Of a stretch of DNA of 64,000 bases, positions 1-8,961 are shown piece after piece (within the stretch, counting starts at the first letter, position 1; each line of letters begins with the position of its first letter). The stretch spans positions 75,414 to 139,413 of the forward strand of contig JAWKLX010000022.1 in assembly GCA_041392505.1 (NCBI GenBank). The letters run 5' to 3'. The stretch is from UBA6168 sp041392505. GTDB taxonomy: Bacteria > Bacteroidota > Bacteroidia > Chitinophagales > Saprospiraceae. Made by a program: the position numbers and the translations under genes. The notes beneath the pieces are model-generated. The model was not told the origin of the DNA and did no database searches. It saw only the letters and a list, made by a program, of their open reading frames with translations.

Positions 1-1
1 T

Positions 2-1630
2 CAAAGTTCAAACTTCCAAACATCTTGGATTTGGACGAATACTGTCAACTACAACAAAACTTTCGGCATCAATGTCTTAGATGTTTTGGTTGGTCAGGAG
101 GCTCTGAATGCTGGGACAAACAGAGGCTTGTCAGGTTCTGGTATCGATCCTTTTTCCCGGAGTGTTGATTTCGTTGGCTTATCTACCCTCAGTTCAACCA
201 ACCCACCACAGGGTGGCCATTCAGATGGGGTAAACTTTGCCTCTTACTTTGGAAGGGTGAATTACACGTACAATGACAGGTATATTATTTCTGCAGTAGT
301 CAGAAGGGACGGTTCTTCCCGCTTTGGTGCGGATAACCGCTACGGTGTTTTCCCAGCATTCTCCGCTGCATGGCGTATTTCTTCAGAGGATTTCATGAGT
401 GGTGTTGAGTTCATCGACGATTTGAAAATACGTGGTGGTTATGGTATCATGGGTAACTCCAATAACGTCGACCCGAACAACCAGTTCAGTCTGTATGGCA
501 CCAGCATCGGTGCATCCAGTTATGACATTACTGGTTCTAATAGCGGTGCTATAGGAGGTTTTTACCGGACAAGGATTGGTAACCCAGGAGCAAAATGGGA
601 GAAGGCAATTACTTCCAATATCGGAATTGATGCCTTGTTGTTCAATGGCAAATTGGACGTAGGGGTAGAATTTTGGAAAAAAACTACTGAGGACTTGTTG
701 TTCCAAGTACCTGTGACCGTGCAGACTGGAGCTTTTGCGAGTGCGCCTTCTGTCAACGTGGGTGAAATGGAAAACAAAGGTATCGACCTGAAAATTGTAA
801 CTAAAGGTAAGGTCAGCGATCTTGGTTTTGAAGTGACCCTCAATGGAGGTTTCCTTAGCAATAAAATCGTATCACTGTCCCCAGGTGTAGAAGACTTGCC
901 GAACAACAGTGCTGCTTACCGGGGCATTATCCCAGTCCTTAACCAAATTGGACAGCCACTGTCGGCTTTCTATGGTTATGATGTACAAGGGATTTTTGCC
1001 AATCAAGCAGAAGTCGATGGTGCAGCTGCCCAAGAAGGTGCAGCTCCTGGCCGTTTCCGTTTCCGCGATGTTAACGGCGACAATGTTATTGACATTGACG
1101 ACCGCGTTGTTTTGGGCAATCCAGTACCTGATTTCACAGGTGGTCTGACCCTCTTGTTGAACTACAAAAATTTCGATCTCGAAATTTACTCTTTTGCTTC
1201 AATAGGCAATGAGATCTACAACGTATCCAAATTGTTCACTGATTTCTACCCACTCTTCCCAGGTGCTGCCATCAGCGCACGGGTGAAAGATTCTTGGACT
1301 TTTGACAACCCATCCGGGGAAATTCCATTGTTCGAAACAGCTTCTAACTTCAGTACCAACACTCAGTCCAATTCTTTCTACGTAGAGGATGGGTCTTATT
1401 TCAGGTTGCAAAACGTTACCTTTGGCTACAACATCCCATCAAACGTGGTGAAAAGTTGGAATATGTCGAAGCTAAGAGTTTATGCCAGTGTCAACAATCT
1501 CTTGACCATTACTGGATACAGTGGACTTGATCCAAGTGTCGGCGGCGCGGCAGATACCAACTTTGGTGTTGATTTGGGTAACTACCCTATCACCCGTAGC
1601 TGGACTTTTGGCGTTAACGTTGGTTTTTAA
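2..1630 (+). CDS. SusC/RagA-family TonB-dependent outer-membrane receptor, C-terminal part
   Basis: The reading frame is already open at base 2 and runs to a TAA at 1628-1630, so the gene is cut by the window edge and the TTG at 86 is not its start. What remains is about 540 residues of a beta-barrel: alternating aromatic strands, a dense run of Y/F/N/G segments, and a C-terminus ending in an aromatic strand (TFGVNVGF), as is usual for Bacteroidota SusC-like porins. These proteins form the barrel of a pedal-bin transporter whose lid is the SusD lipoprotein; they import glycans or peptides using TonB energy. The next gene, 48 bases downstream on the same strand, is a SusD homologue, which makes the assignment firm. 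The plug and the N-terminal carboxypeptidase-like domain lie outside the window, so the substrate cannot be judged. Confidence 0.93.
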   Translation, partial: QSSNFQTSWIWTNTVNYNKTFGINVLDVLVGQEALNAGTNRGLSGSGIDPFSRSVDFVGLSTLSSTNPPQGGHSDGVNFASYFGRVNYTYNDRYIISAVVRRDGSSRFGADNRYGVFPAFSAAWRISSEDFMSGVEFIDDLKIRGGYGIMGNSNNVDPNNQFSLYGTSIGASSYDITGSNSGAIGGFYRTRIGNPGAKWEKAITSNIGIDALLFNGKLDVGVEFWKKTTEDLLFQVPVTVQTGAFASAPSVNVGEMENKGIDLKIVTKGKVSDLGFEVTLNGGFLSNKIVSLSPGVEDLPNNSAAYRGIIPVLNQIGQPLSAFYGYDVQGIFANQAEVDGAAAQEGAAPGRFRFRDVNGDNVIDIDDRVVLGNPVPDFTGGLTLLLNYKNFDLEIYSFASIGNEIYNVSKLFTDFYPLFPGAAISARVKDSWTFDNPSGEIPLFETASNFSTNTQSNSFYVEDGSYFRLQNVTFGYNIPSNVVKSWNMSKLRVYASVNNLLTITGYSGLDPSVGGAADTNFGVDLGNYPITRSWTFGVNVGF

Positions 1631-1678
1631 TTAAAGCCTTTTCTTTAACTTTAAATTTTTATTTATAAAAATAGAATT

Positions 1679-3394
1679 ATGCAAAAAATAAAAATGCTAA
1701 TTGCGTCTCTTTTGGCAATGCTGGTTTTGATCCCAGCTTGTAAGGACGAATTTTTGGATGTGGCCCCTACCGGCTCACTCAGTTCGGTAGAACTTTCGAC
1801 CCTGCCAGGTCTGGAAGGTTCGCTGATCGCTGCTTATAGCATGTTATTGGGCCGCAGTGGTTTCTATTCTGATGCCTCCAACTGGTTTTGGGGGAGTGTT
1901 CTTGGTGGCGACGCCAATAAAGGAACCAACGCTGGTGACCAATCGCAAGTGAATGAAATCCAGACTTATGCAGCACAGACTACCAATGCCTCTGTTGCTG
2001 AGAAGTATCGGGCCACTTTTGAGGGTGTTGCCCGAAGCAACGCTACACTTGGCTTGGTAGCTGTAGCGGAAGCGGCAGGAACTGTATCAACCAGCGACCT
2101 GACAAGGATTGCTGCTGAAGCCCGTTTCCTCCGTGGTCATTATTATTTTGACCTCAAGCGTAACTTCAACAATGTGCCATACGTGGACGAAAATTGGGAT
2201 GAAGTAACGCCAGTTTCCAATAACCAGGATTTGTGGCCATTCATTGAGGCTGATTTCCAGTATGCATTCGATAATTTGCCTGAAACTCAGGGTGATGCTG
2301 GTCGCGCCAACAAATGGGCTGCCGCTGCCTACCTTGGCAAAACTTATTTATACCAAGGTAAATGGGCGCAGGCAAAAACCATGTTTGACGATGTGATTAC
2401 AAAAGGAGTAACCGCCAAAGGTCAGCCTTTCAGTCTCAACGCTAATTATGCAGATGCTTTCCGGTCGACTAACGACAATAGCGCGGAGTCTGTTTTTGCT
2501 GGTCAAGCAGCAGCAGGTACAGGTAGTATTGAAAATGCCAACCCTGCTATGGTGTTGAATTTTCCAAACGGTACTACTGGCCCAGGTTGCTGTGGATTTT
2601 TCCAGCCAAGTATTGAATTAGGAAACTCTTTCCGTACCAACGCGAATGGTTTGCCTTTGCTTGATGGTTCTTACAACAGCGCTGCTAATGCGGTTGCAAA
2701 CGACCAAGGCATCAATACCAGTGCAGCCTTTACTCCAGACGCTGGCAACTTGGATCCAAGGATCGATCATTCTATCGGCAGGAGGGGTATCCCTTATCTT
2801 GATTGGGGCGTGCACCCAGGAAAAGATTGGATTCGTGACCAGCCTTACGGCGGCCCTTATTCTCCTAAGAAGTTTATCTACTACCTTGCTGGCAACGGTT
2901 CGGAAAATGACCTCAGTAGCTGGACTCCAGGCTATACTGCCGTCAATTACAACATCATCCGTTTCTCAGATGTGTTGTTGATGGCTGCCGAAGCTGAGAT
3001 CGAACTGAACAACCTTGATGCAGGACGTATCCTTATCAACCGGGTTCGGGATCGTGCCAAAGCCTCTCCTGTTCTGGATGCTAATGGTGATCCTGCTGCA
3101 AACTATGTGATCGAGCCTTATGCTTCTTTTTCAAATCAAGACCAAGCAAGGACTGCTGTTCGTTTCGAGCGTAAGTTGGAGCTTTCTGGTGAAGGCCACC
3201 GTAAATACGACCTCGTACGCTGGGGTATTGCCGAACCAACACTCAATGCTTATTTAGCTTATGAGCGGCCATTCCTCAACGATCCATTCGGAGGTGCTGT
3301 CTTTAAGTCTAACAATGACGAATACTTGCCGATCCCACAGAGTGAGATCGATCTACAAGGTGCCGACGTCTTGATCCAAAATCCTGGATATTGA
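1679..3394 (+). CDS. SusD/RagB-family nutrient-binding outer-membrane lipoprotein
   Basis: 571 residues, the usual length for SusD. The first 21 residues form a lipoprotein signal ending in LIPAC, followed by the acidic KDEFLDV stretch common to SusD proteins. The middle contains TPR-like helices (EARFLRGHYYFDLKR, AAAYLGKTYLYQGKW) and the C-terminal RagB/SusD region has the family hallmarks RFSDVLLMAAEAEIEL, VRFERKLELSGEGHRKYDLVRWG and YLPIPQSEI. It binds substrate at the cell surface and closes over the SusC barrel encoded just upstream. Substrate is not predictable: no glycoside hydrolase or peptidase lies beside it. The two VCBS/ASPIC lipoproteins downstream may be partners. A hairpin with a U tract follows the stop. 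Confidence 0.95.
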   Translation: MQKIKMLIASLLAMLVLIPACKDEFLDVAPTGSLSSVELSTLPGLEGSLIAAYSMLLGRSGFYSDASNWFWGSVLGGDANKGTNAGDQSQVNEIQTYAAQTTNASVAEKYRATFEGVARSNATLGLVAVAEAAGTVSTSDLTRIAAEARFLRGHYYFDLKRNFNNVPYVDENWDEVTPVSNNQDLWPFIEADFQYAFDNLPETQGDAGRANKWAAAAYLGKTYLYQGKWAQAKTMFDDVITKGVTAKGQPFSLNANYADAFRSTNDNSAESVFAGQAAAGTGSIENANPAMVLNFPNGTTGPGCCGFFQPSIELGNSFRTNANGLPLLDGSYNSAANAVANDQGINTSAAFTPDAGNLDPRIDHSIGRRGIPYLDWGVHPGKDWIRDQPYGGPYSPKKFIYYLAGNGSENDLSSWTPGYTAVNYNIIRFSDVLLMAAEAEIELNNLDAGRILINRVRDRAKASPVLDANGDPAANYVIEPYASFSNQDQARTAVRFERKLELSGEGHRKYDLVRWGIAEPTLNAYLAYERPFLNDPFGGAVFKSNNDEYLPIPQSEIDLQGADVLIQNPGY

Positions 3395-3421
3395 TCAAGG
3401 TGTTTAAATATTGATGTAAGA

Positions 3422-3458
3422 CAAAAGGCAAGAAATTTATTTCTTGTCTTTTGTTTTT
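3422..3458 (+). terminator. rho-independent terminator after susD
   Basis: Arms 3422-3436 and 3439-3453 pair at 14 of 15 positions with a 2-base gap, followed by a TTTTTAT run. It lies 28 bases after the SusD stop and suggests that the next gene is transcribed separately. Confidence 0.7.
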
Positions 3459-3487
3459 ATGGCCTGTCCGTAAAGTATTTTTACAGA

Positions 3488-5002
3488 GTGAAAAATAGAT
3501 GTTGGTATAGCATTGTGATCGTACTTGTCTTGTCTTCCTGTACTAATTTACCCGAAGAGGAGGTGGCTGCTGAAACCCATTATCGCAATTATTGTGGGAG
3601 TTGCCACCAGTTGCCCGATCCCGCTAATATCCCTAAAGCGGTTTGGGAAAAACACGTTTTGCCGGAAATGGCAGCGAGGTTGGGGTACAAATACAACGGG
3701 TATGATCATTTGGCCAACAACTCCATGGAAGAGAACCTCTATATTCGATTGAGTAAGACTTACCCTGAAAAGCCGATTATTGACAGTGCGACTTGGCAAC
3801 AAATTCATGATTTTGTGCTGTCTAATGCCCCCGATTCAATACCTTATGAAACAACACGGGAAAAGCGGAATGCGGATTTAACTCAATTTAAAGCTATTCC
3901 CGTTTCTTTTACCGCCAATAACCGGGTGAGCGTCACCAATTTGCAATTTGAACCAACGACCCATCAGTTCATCGTTGGTGACGTTTATGGTGCGATCCAC
4001 CAATGGCCAAATCCAGCCCCAGAAATACCTAAATTTCATTCCCCGAACATCTCCTTCCTCGAAGAAAAGGATGGCAATTATGTCACGGAAATAGGCTACA
4101 TGAACCCAAGTGAGAAGCCGCTTGGGGCAGTTTACAGAATACAAAATGAGGTGATAGATACGCTTGCCCGCAAATTGCATCGGCCCGTATTTACGGAAAT
4201 AACCGACCTTAATGATGATGACCAAAATGAAATATTGATTTGTGAATTTGGAAATTTGCAGGGAGAGCTTTCGATGCTGGTGCAAAACGATGCCCAAATG
4301 GAAAAAAGAACTTTGCTCCCCGTGCCCGGCACTATAAAAGTGGAGATTGCAGATATGGACAACGATGGAAAAAAAGATATTGTGGTACTGGCGGCTCAAG
4401 GTAACGAAGGTGTTTATATCCTTTTCCAAAAGGATGATTTGCAGTTTGATTTAAAACAGGTGCTCAAACTGCCACCGGTTTATGGTTCCAGTTGGTTTGA
4501 ATTAATTGATTATAATAATGATCAATACTTGGATATTGTATTGGCTAATGGAGACAATGCCGATCATTCTATTTTCCTAAAACCCTATCATGGCGTACGT
4601 TTGTTTCTCAATAATAGCGACAATAGTTTTACCGAAAAATGGTTTTATCCAATCTATGGCGCCACCCGAGTTTTAAGTGCGGATTATGATTTGGACGGGG
4701 ATTTGGATTTTGTGGTGATGTCTTTCTTTCCGGACTTCGATAACACGCTAACAGAAGGGTTTGTCTTTTTGGAAAATAAAGACCCCGCTCAATACCTTTT
4801 TAAATCTTATACTTTTCAAGAAGCAACATCAGGGCGATGGATGGTTATGGACCAGGGGGATTTTGATCAAGATGGAGACATAGATATAGCGCTGGGGTCA
4901 TTTTTGTTGCCGATCGATAGAAAGAAATATAAAAACCTCATTGACCATTGGAGGAATGAAACAGTTGATGTCATGATTTTGGAAAATAATGCCATTCATT
5001 AA
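3488..5002 (+). CDS. lipoprotein with c-type haem motif and VCBS/FG-GAP repeats
   Basis: 504 residues from a GTG start; the start gives a well formed lipoprotein signal (VIVLVLSSC). Residues near 35-40 contain CGSCH, a CxxCH haem c attachment motif, in a short cytochrome-like domain (HYRNYCGSCHQLPDP) reaching about residue 120. The rest is a beta-propeller-like region with repeated calcium-binding DxDxDG/DxNxD words: DLNDDDQNE, DMDNDGKKD, DYNNDQYLD, DYDLDGDLD, DFDQDGDID. Exported, probably surface anchored. Cytochrome plus VCBS proteins occur beside CRTAC1-like proteins in Bacteroidota and Planctomycetota; their reaction is unknown. The single haem motif suggests electron transfer, but no axial Met was assigned with confidence. 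It sits between SusD and a second FG-GAP lipoprotein. Confidence 0.85.
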   Translation: MKNRCWYSIVIVLVLSSCTNLPEEEVAAETHYRNYCGSCHQLPDPANIPKAVWEKHVLPEMAARLGYKYNGYDHLANNSMEENLYIRLSKTYPEKPIIDSATWQQIHDFVLSNAPDSIPYETTREKRNADLTQFKAIPVSFTANNRVSVTNLQFEPTTHQFIVGDVYGAIHQWPNPAPEIPKFHSPNISFLEEKDGNYVTEIGYMNPSEKPLGAVYRIQNEVIDTLARKLHRPVFTEITDLNDDDQNEILICEFGNLQGELSMLVQNDAQMEKRTLLPVPGTIKVEIADMDNDGKKDIVVLAAQGNEGVYILFQKDDLQFDLKQVLKLPPVYGSSWFELIDYNNDQYLDIVLANGDNADHSIFLKPYHGVRLFLNNSDNSFTEKWFYPIYGATRVLSADYDLDGDLDFVVMSFFPDFDNTLTEGFVFLENKDPAQYLFKSYTFQEATSGRWMVMDQGDFDQDGDIDIALGSFLLPIDRKKYKNLIDHWRNETVDVMILENNAIH

Positions 5003-5082
5003 ATTGTTTCCCTGAATACTGACCGTCAATATTTCCTTTTTGACTGATTTAAAAATTGATTTTAAATTGAACTTGAAACTTT

Positions 5083-5115
5083 AATATTTTGCAATAATTT
5101 TTGTTGCAAAATATT
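5083..5115. promoter_or_regulatory. perfect 12-bp palindrome upstream of the CRTAC1-like gene
   Basis: Arms 5083-5094 and 5104-5115 (AATATTTTGCAA / TTGCAAAATATT) are perfectly complementary around a 9-base AT-rich spacer. It ends 13 bases before the ATG at 5129 and has no G+C-rich stem, so it looks more like a dimeric operator or a weak leader hairpin than a terminator. A TTG word about 15-20 bases upstream of a TAAT..TTTG word inside the loop could form part of a Bacteroidota promoter. No regulator was identified. Confidence 0.4.
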
Positions 5116-5128
5116 CAATTACATACTG

Positions 5129-8100
5129 ATGATGAATAAAACACTAAACATTGTATTAATTATTGGATGGGTCTTCTGTTTAATCTCTTGCGATCAAAAT
5201 AAAAATACGGAGAATCACACTCAAGGGGAAGCCACACCCATTTTCAATCAACTCCCTTCAGAAAAAAGTGGGATCACTTTTTCCAATAACCTCCATGAGG
5301 ATTCTGTCATCAATTATTTTACCTATCCATATATTTATATGGGTGGGGGTGTGGCCGTCGGCGATATTAATAATGATGGTTTGTCCGATATTTATTTTAC
5401 CGCCAATATGGAGGAAAATAAATTGTATTTAAATAGAGGCGATTTAAAATTTGAAGATATAACCTCCACTGCTGGCGTTGGGGGCGATGGGCAATGGATG
5501 ACCGGCGCCACCATGGCCGATGTAAATGCAGACGGTTGGTTGGACATATATGTGAGCGTATCCGGGAAATTTGCCAGTACAAAGAATTTATTGTTTTTAA
5601 ATAATGGAGCCGATGAAAATGGAATTCCCACCTTTACCGAAAGTGCGGAAAAAAGCGGCATCGCTGATGAAGGGAATTCCACCCAAGGGGCTTTTTTCGA
5701 TTATGATAAAGACGGTGATTTGGATTTATACGTAGCTAATTATCCGCCCACCGGTTTTAAAACGCCTAATTTTTCTTATCAAGTTTTAATTCAACAAAAA
5801 TCACCAGAAAAATCGGATAAACTTTATCGGAACAAAGGCGATGGAACTTTTGAAGATGTAACGGCAGCAGCGGGCGTATTAAATTTTGGGCTGTCATTAA
5901 GTGCTACTGTCGGTGATTTTAATAATGACGGTTGGGAGGATATTTATGTGTCCAATGATTTTGCAACGCCTGACATTTTTTATTTTAATAATGGCGACGG
6001 TACTTTTAGCGAAAAAATAAAAGAAACGACGCAGCATACTGCTTACTTCGGCATGGGCGCCGATGCCGGGGACTTCAATAATGACGGCCTGCTCGACCTC
6101 GTGCAAATGGATATGACCCCCAAAGACAACCGCCGCAGCAAGGCCAATATGGCCAGCATGAACGTGGCCAGTTTTTGGGAAATAGTGGGCATGGGCATGC
6201 ATTATCAGTACATGCAAAACGCCTTGCAATTAAATAACGGAATTACAAAAGATGGACTTCCCCATTTCAGCGATATATCAAGAATGGCTGGCATGTCCTC
6301 GACCGACTGGAGTTGGGCAGCATTGTTCGCTGATTTGGACAATGATGGCTGGAAGGATGTTTTTATTACCAATGGGACCCGGCGGGACATTAATAACAAA
6401 GATTATTTTAATAAAATTGACAAGGCTAATTATCAGGAAAAACAACAATTTAATTATTTGGATTTAACCAAAAAAATGCCCGCCGAAAAAGTGGATAATT
6501 ATGCTTTTAAAAATAATGGCGATTTAACTTTTGATAATAAAATAAAAGATTGGGGGTTGAGCTTCAAAGGTTTTTCCAACGGGGCTGCTTATGCTGATCT
6601 TGATAATGACGGTGACTTGGAAATGATTATTAATAATATTGACGAACCAGCTGTCGTGTTTCAGAATATGTCTACCGAAAATAAATCGGGCAATTATTTA
6701 CGAATTAAGTTAATTGGTGAAAATAAAAACCCATTGGGCATCGGCGCAAAAGTTTTAATTAATATGGGCGACGAACTGCAAATGCAACACCTTACTTTAT
6801 CAAGAGGTTTTCAGTCATCCGTCGAACCAGTTATTCATTTTGGATTGGGTGATAAAAACACCGTGGATAAAATAACTGTCACTTGGCCCGACGGAAAAAT
6901 GCAGGTGCTCGAAAATATTCCTGCCAATCAAATTTTAAAAATCAATTACGAAGAAGCGGTTGCGACGGCTGATGGAAATAATATGGCCGAAAAAAATAAT
7001 TATTTATTTACGGACATTACTGCCGATTTAAATATAGATTTTCAACACCGGGAAAACCCGTATAATGATTTTGCCAAAGAGGTATTATTGCCTCATGGGT
7101 ATTCCAAAATGGGCCCTGGGTTGGCAGTCGGTGATGTGAATGGCGATGGCCTCGAAGATTTTTATATCGGCGGTGCAATTGGCCAACATGGTGTCTTATA
7201 TGAACAAGATCAAAACGGAAAATTTAGTAGCCCGGGATTTAAACCTTGGGGCGTGGATGCCCCGATGGAAGATATGGGCGCTTTGTTTTTTGATGCGGAT
7301 GCAGACGGCGATTTGGATTTATATGTCGTAAGTGGTGGCAATGAAAATGAGCCTACCTCGCCAAAATTGCAAGACCGTCTTTATATCAATGATGGAAAAG
7401 GGGATTTCGAAAAATCCGTTGATGCGCTCCCCGAAATGCTGTCGAGCGGCTCAAGGGTTAAAGCCGCTGACTATGACGGGGATGGCGATTTGGATTTATT
7501 TGTGGGAGGCCGATTGGTGCCACAATCTTATCCATTGCCTGCGAAGAGCTATATTTTGAGAAATGATACGGACAAAAATAGCGGTCTGAAATTTACCGAT
7601 GTGACGGAAGCAGTGGCGCCGGATTTAGTAGAAGCTGGATTAGTGACTGATGCGGTTTGGGTAGATTACGATCAAGATGATAAAATGGATTTGGTGATAA
7701 CTGGGGAATGGATGCCTATTACATTTTTGAAAAATACCGGCGGTAAATTTGTCAATAAAACGGAAAAATACGGACTGGAAAAATCAACGGGATGGTGGTA
7801 CAGTATTGCCGCCGCTGATTTTGACCAAGATGGCGACGTTGATTTGGTGGCGGGCAATTTGGGCTTGAATTATAAGTACCAAGCCAATAGCGAAAAATCA
7901 TTCGATGTTTATGCCGCTGATTTTGATAAAAATGGCAAACTCGATATTGTGTTGGGCTATTATAACGATGGCGAACAATATCCAGTGCGTGGCCGCCAAT
8001 GTTCCTCCGAACAGATTCCCGCCATCAAAGCGAAGTTCAAGGACTATGATTCTTTTGCCGGGGCAACACTCGAAGATGTTTATACCAAGGAAGATTTGGC

Positions 8101-8506
8101 AAAGGCGCTCCGCTACCAAGCTTGGAATTTTGCCAGCAGCTATATTGAAAATAAAGGCGGCGAACAGTTTGAAATAAGAAACCTCCCCAATGCCGTCCAA
8201 GTGTCTTGCGTCAATGGGATGGTGGTGGAAGACTTCAACCAGGATGGGCATTTGGATCTTTTGCTGGCGGGTAATTTATACTCTTCGGAAGTGGAGACAA
8301 CCCGGAACGATGCCAGTTATGGGCATTATTTATTGGGTGATGGAAAGGGGAATTTCCACTCGGTTCCCAATGCAGAAAGCGGTCTGTTTTTGAATTATGA
8401 CACCAAGGATTTAGCAAAAATAAAAACACCAAGTGGGGTAGCTGTTTTGGTCGTCAACAATAATGATGTGCTGAAAGTGGTTTCGGCGTTTCCACCTGTA
8501 AATTAG
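5129..8506 (+). CDS. CRTAC1-like FG-GAP/VCBS repeat lipoprotein with ASPIC/UnbV domain
   Basis: 1125 residues. Two ATG codons are adjacent (5129 and 5132); either gives a lipoprotein signal ending LISC. The mature protein is built of VCBS/FG-GAP repeats with calcium motifs such as DINNDGLSD, DVNADGWLD, DYDKDGDLD, DFNNDGWED, DLDNDGWKD, DADADGDLD and DFDQDGDVD. Around residues 530-605 lies an ASPIC/UnbV domain (GIGAKVLINMGDELQMQHLTLSRG ending VTWPDGK), which precedes a second propeller block. Such proteins are surface exposed and often encoded beside SusC/SusD pairs; by analogy they are thought to bind polymer or protein ligands, but biochemical function is not established. The gene is AT-rich at third positions with many AAT-AAT codons, unlike the SusD gene. 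Downstream lie a large hairpin repeat and a terminator. Confidence 0.9.
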   Translation: MMNKTLNIVLIIGWVFCLISCDQNKNTENHTQGEATPIFNQLPSEKSGITFSNNLHEDSVINYFTYPYIYMGGGVAVGDINNDGLSDIYFTANMEENKLYLNRGDLKFEDITSTAGVGGDGQWMTGATMADVNADGWLDIYVSVSGKFASTKNLLFLNNGADENGIPTFTESAEKSGIADEGNSTQGAFFDYDKDGDLDLYVANYPPTGFKTPNFSYQVLIQQKSPEKSDKLYRNKGDGTFEDVTAAAGVLNFGLSLSATVGDFNNDGWEDIYVSNDFATPDIFYFNNGDGTFSEKIKETTQHTAYFGMGADAGDFNNDGLLDLVQMDMTPKDNRRSKANMASMNVASFWEIVGMGMHYQYMQNALQLNNGITKDGLPHFSDISRMAGMSSTDWSWAALFADLDNDGWKDVFITNGTRRDINNKDYFNKIDKANYQEKQQFNYLDLTKKMPAEKVDNYAFKNNGDLTFDNKIKDWGLSFKGFSNGAAYADLDNDGDLEMIINNIDEPAVVFQNMSTENKSGNYLRIKLIGENKNPLGIGAKVLINMGDELQMQHLTLSRGFQSSVEPVIHFGLGDKNTVDKITVTWPDGKMQVLENIPANQILKINYEEAVATADGNNMAEKNNYLFTDITADLNIDFQHRENPYNDFAKEVLLPHGYSKMGPGLAVGDVNGDGLEDFYIGGAIGQHGVLYEQDQNGKFSSPGFKPWGVDAPMEDMGALFFDADADGDLDLYVVSGGNENEPTSPKLQDRLYINDGKGDFEKSVDALPEMLSSGSRVKAADYDGDGDLDLFVGGRLVPQSYPLPAKSYILRNDTDKNSGLKFTDVTEAVAPDLVEAGLVTDAVWVDYDQDDKMDLVITGEWMPITFLKNTGGKFVNKTEKYGLEKSTGWWYSIAAADFDQDGDVDLVAGNLGLNYKYQANSEKSFDVYAADFDKNGKLDIVLGYYNDGEQYPVRGRQCSSEQIPAIKAKFKDYDSFAGATLEDVYTKEDLAKALRYQAWNFASSYIENKGGEQFEIRNLPNAVQVSCVNGMVVEDFNQDGHLDLLLAGNLYSSEVETTRNDASYGHYLLGDGKGNFHSVPNAESGLFLNYDTKDLAKIKTPSGVAVLVVNNNDVLKVVSAFPPVN

Positions 8507-8514
8507 AAGCTATG

Positions 8515-8719
8515 TGTAGGACAAAAATCAATTTTTAAAATGCGAGGCAGCATCAGCCCATCTTTATGCAACTTTCCAACGTGCCCCTATGGGATTTTTA
8601 AGGGGGAAAACGGATTGAAAATCCGTTTTCCCCCTTAAAAATCCCTTGAGGAGCACTTGGTCAGGTTCAATTGAAGGTATTTCTATCCTGCTCCGCATTG
8701 ATAAGTTTTGTCCTGTACA
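8515..8719. repeat. structured intergenic repeat with variable palindromic core, copy A
   Basis: Three nested inverted repeats. The outermost ends are TGTAGGACAAAA at 8515-8526 and the imperfect complement TTTTGTCCTGTACA at 8706-8719. Next inside are ATGCGAGGCAG near 8540 and CTGCTCCGCAT near 8690. In the centre is a perfect 25-bp stem, 8591-8615 with 8621-8645, and loop TGAAA. The words CCCCTTAAAAATCCC and TTGAGGAGCACTTGG match copy B at 39611-39780, but the distal half of the central stem has a different sequence in the two copies while remaining paired. Nothing here looks coding. Confidence 0.75.
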
Positions 8720-8760
8720 AAGAATTAGAAGATAACTCACATTTGATAGTTTTTAATACC

Positions 8761-8798
8761 AGCGTCGGCAGGGTTTCAAAACCCTGCCGACGCTTTTT
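8761..8798. terminator. strong hairpin with T tract
   Basis: Arms 8761-8775 and 8780-8794 are perfectly complementary (15 bp) with a TCAA loop, followed by a T run. It is about 250 bases past the CRTAC1-like gene and 160 before the next gene. Its core (GGGTTTCAAAACCC) is of the same style as hairpins at 36526 and 38385. The sequence from 8720 to 8760 and from 8799 to 8961 shows nothing else. Confidence 0.7.
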
Positions 8799-8961
8799 AT
8801 TTCTGAACCTGCCCTTTTGACTTTAATCATTCCGACGGCTTACTTTCCTCATTGTTTGAAAAATGGCTTTCCGTTACGTTGGGCAATATACCCTCACCAA
8901 TAAGCAGATAGGTATTCTCAAATAAGAACCTACTGCGGATCGGCCCATCAAACTTCGACTC

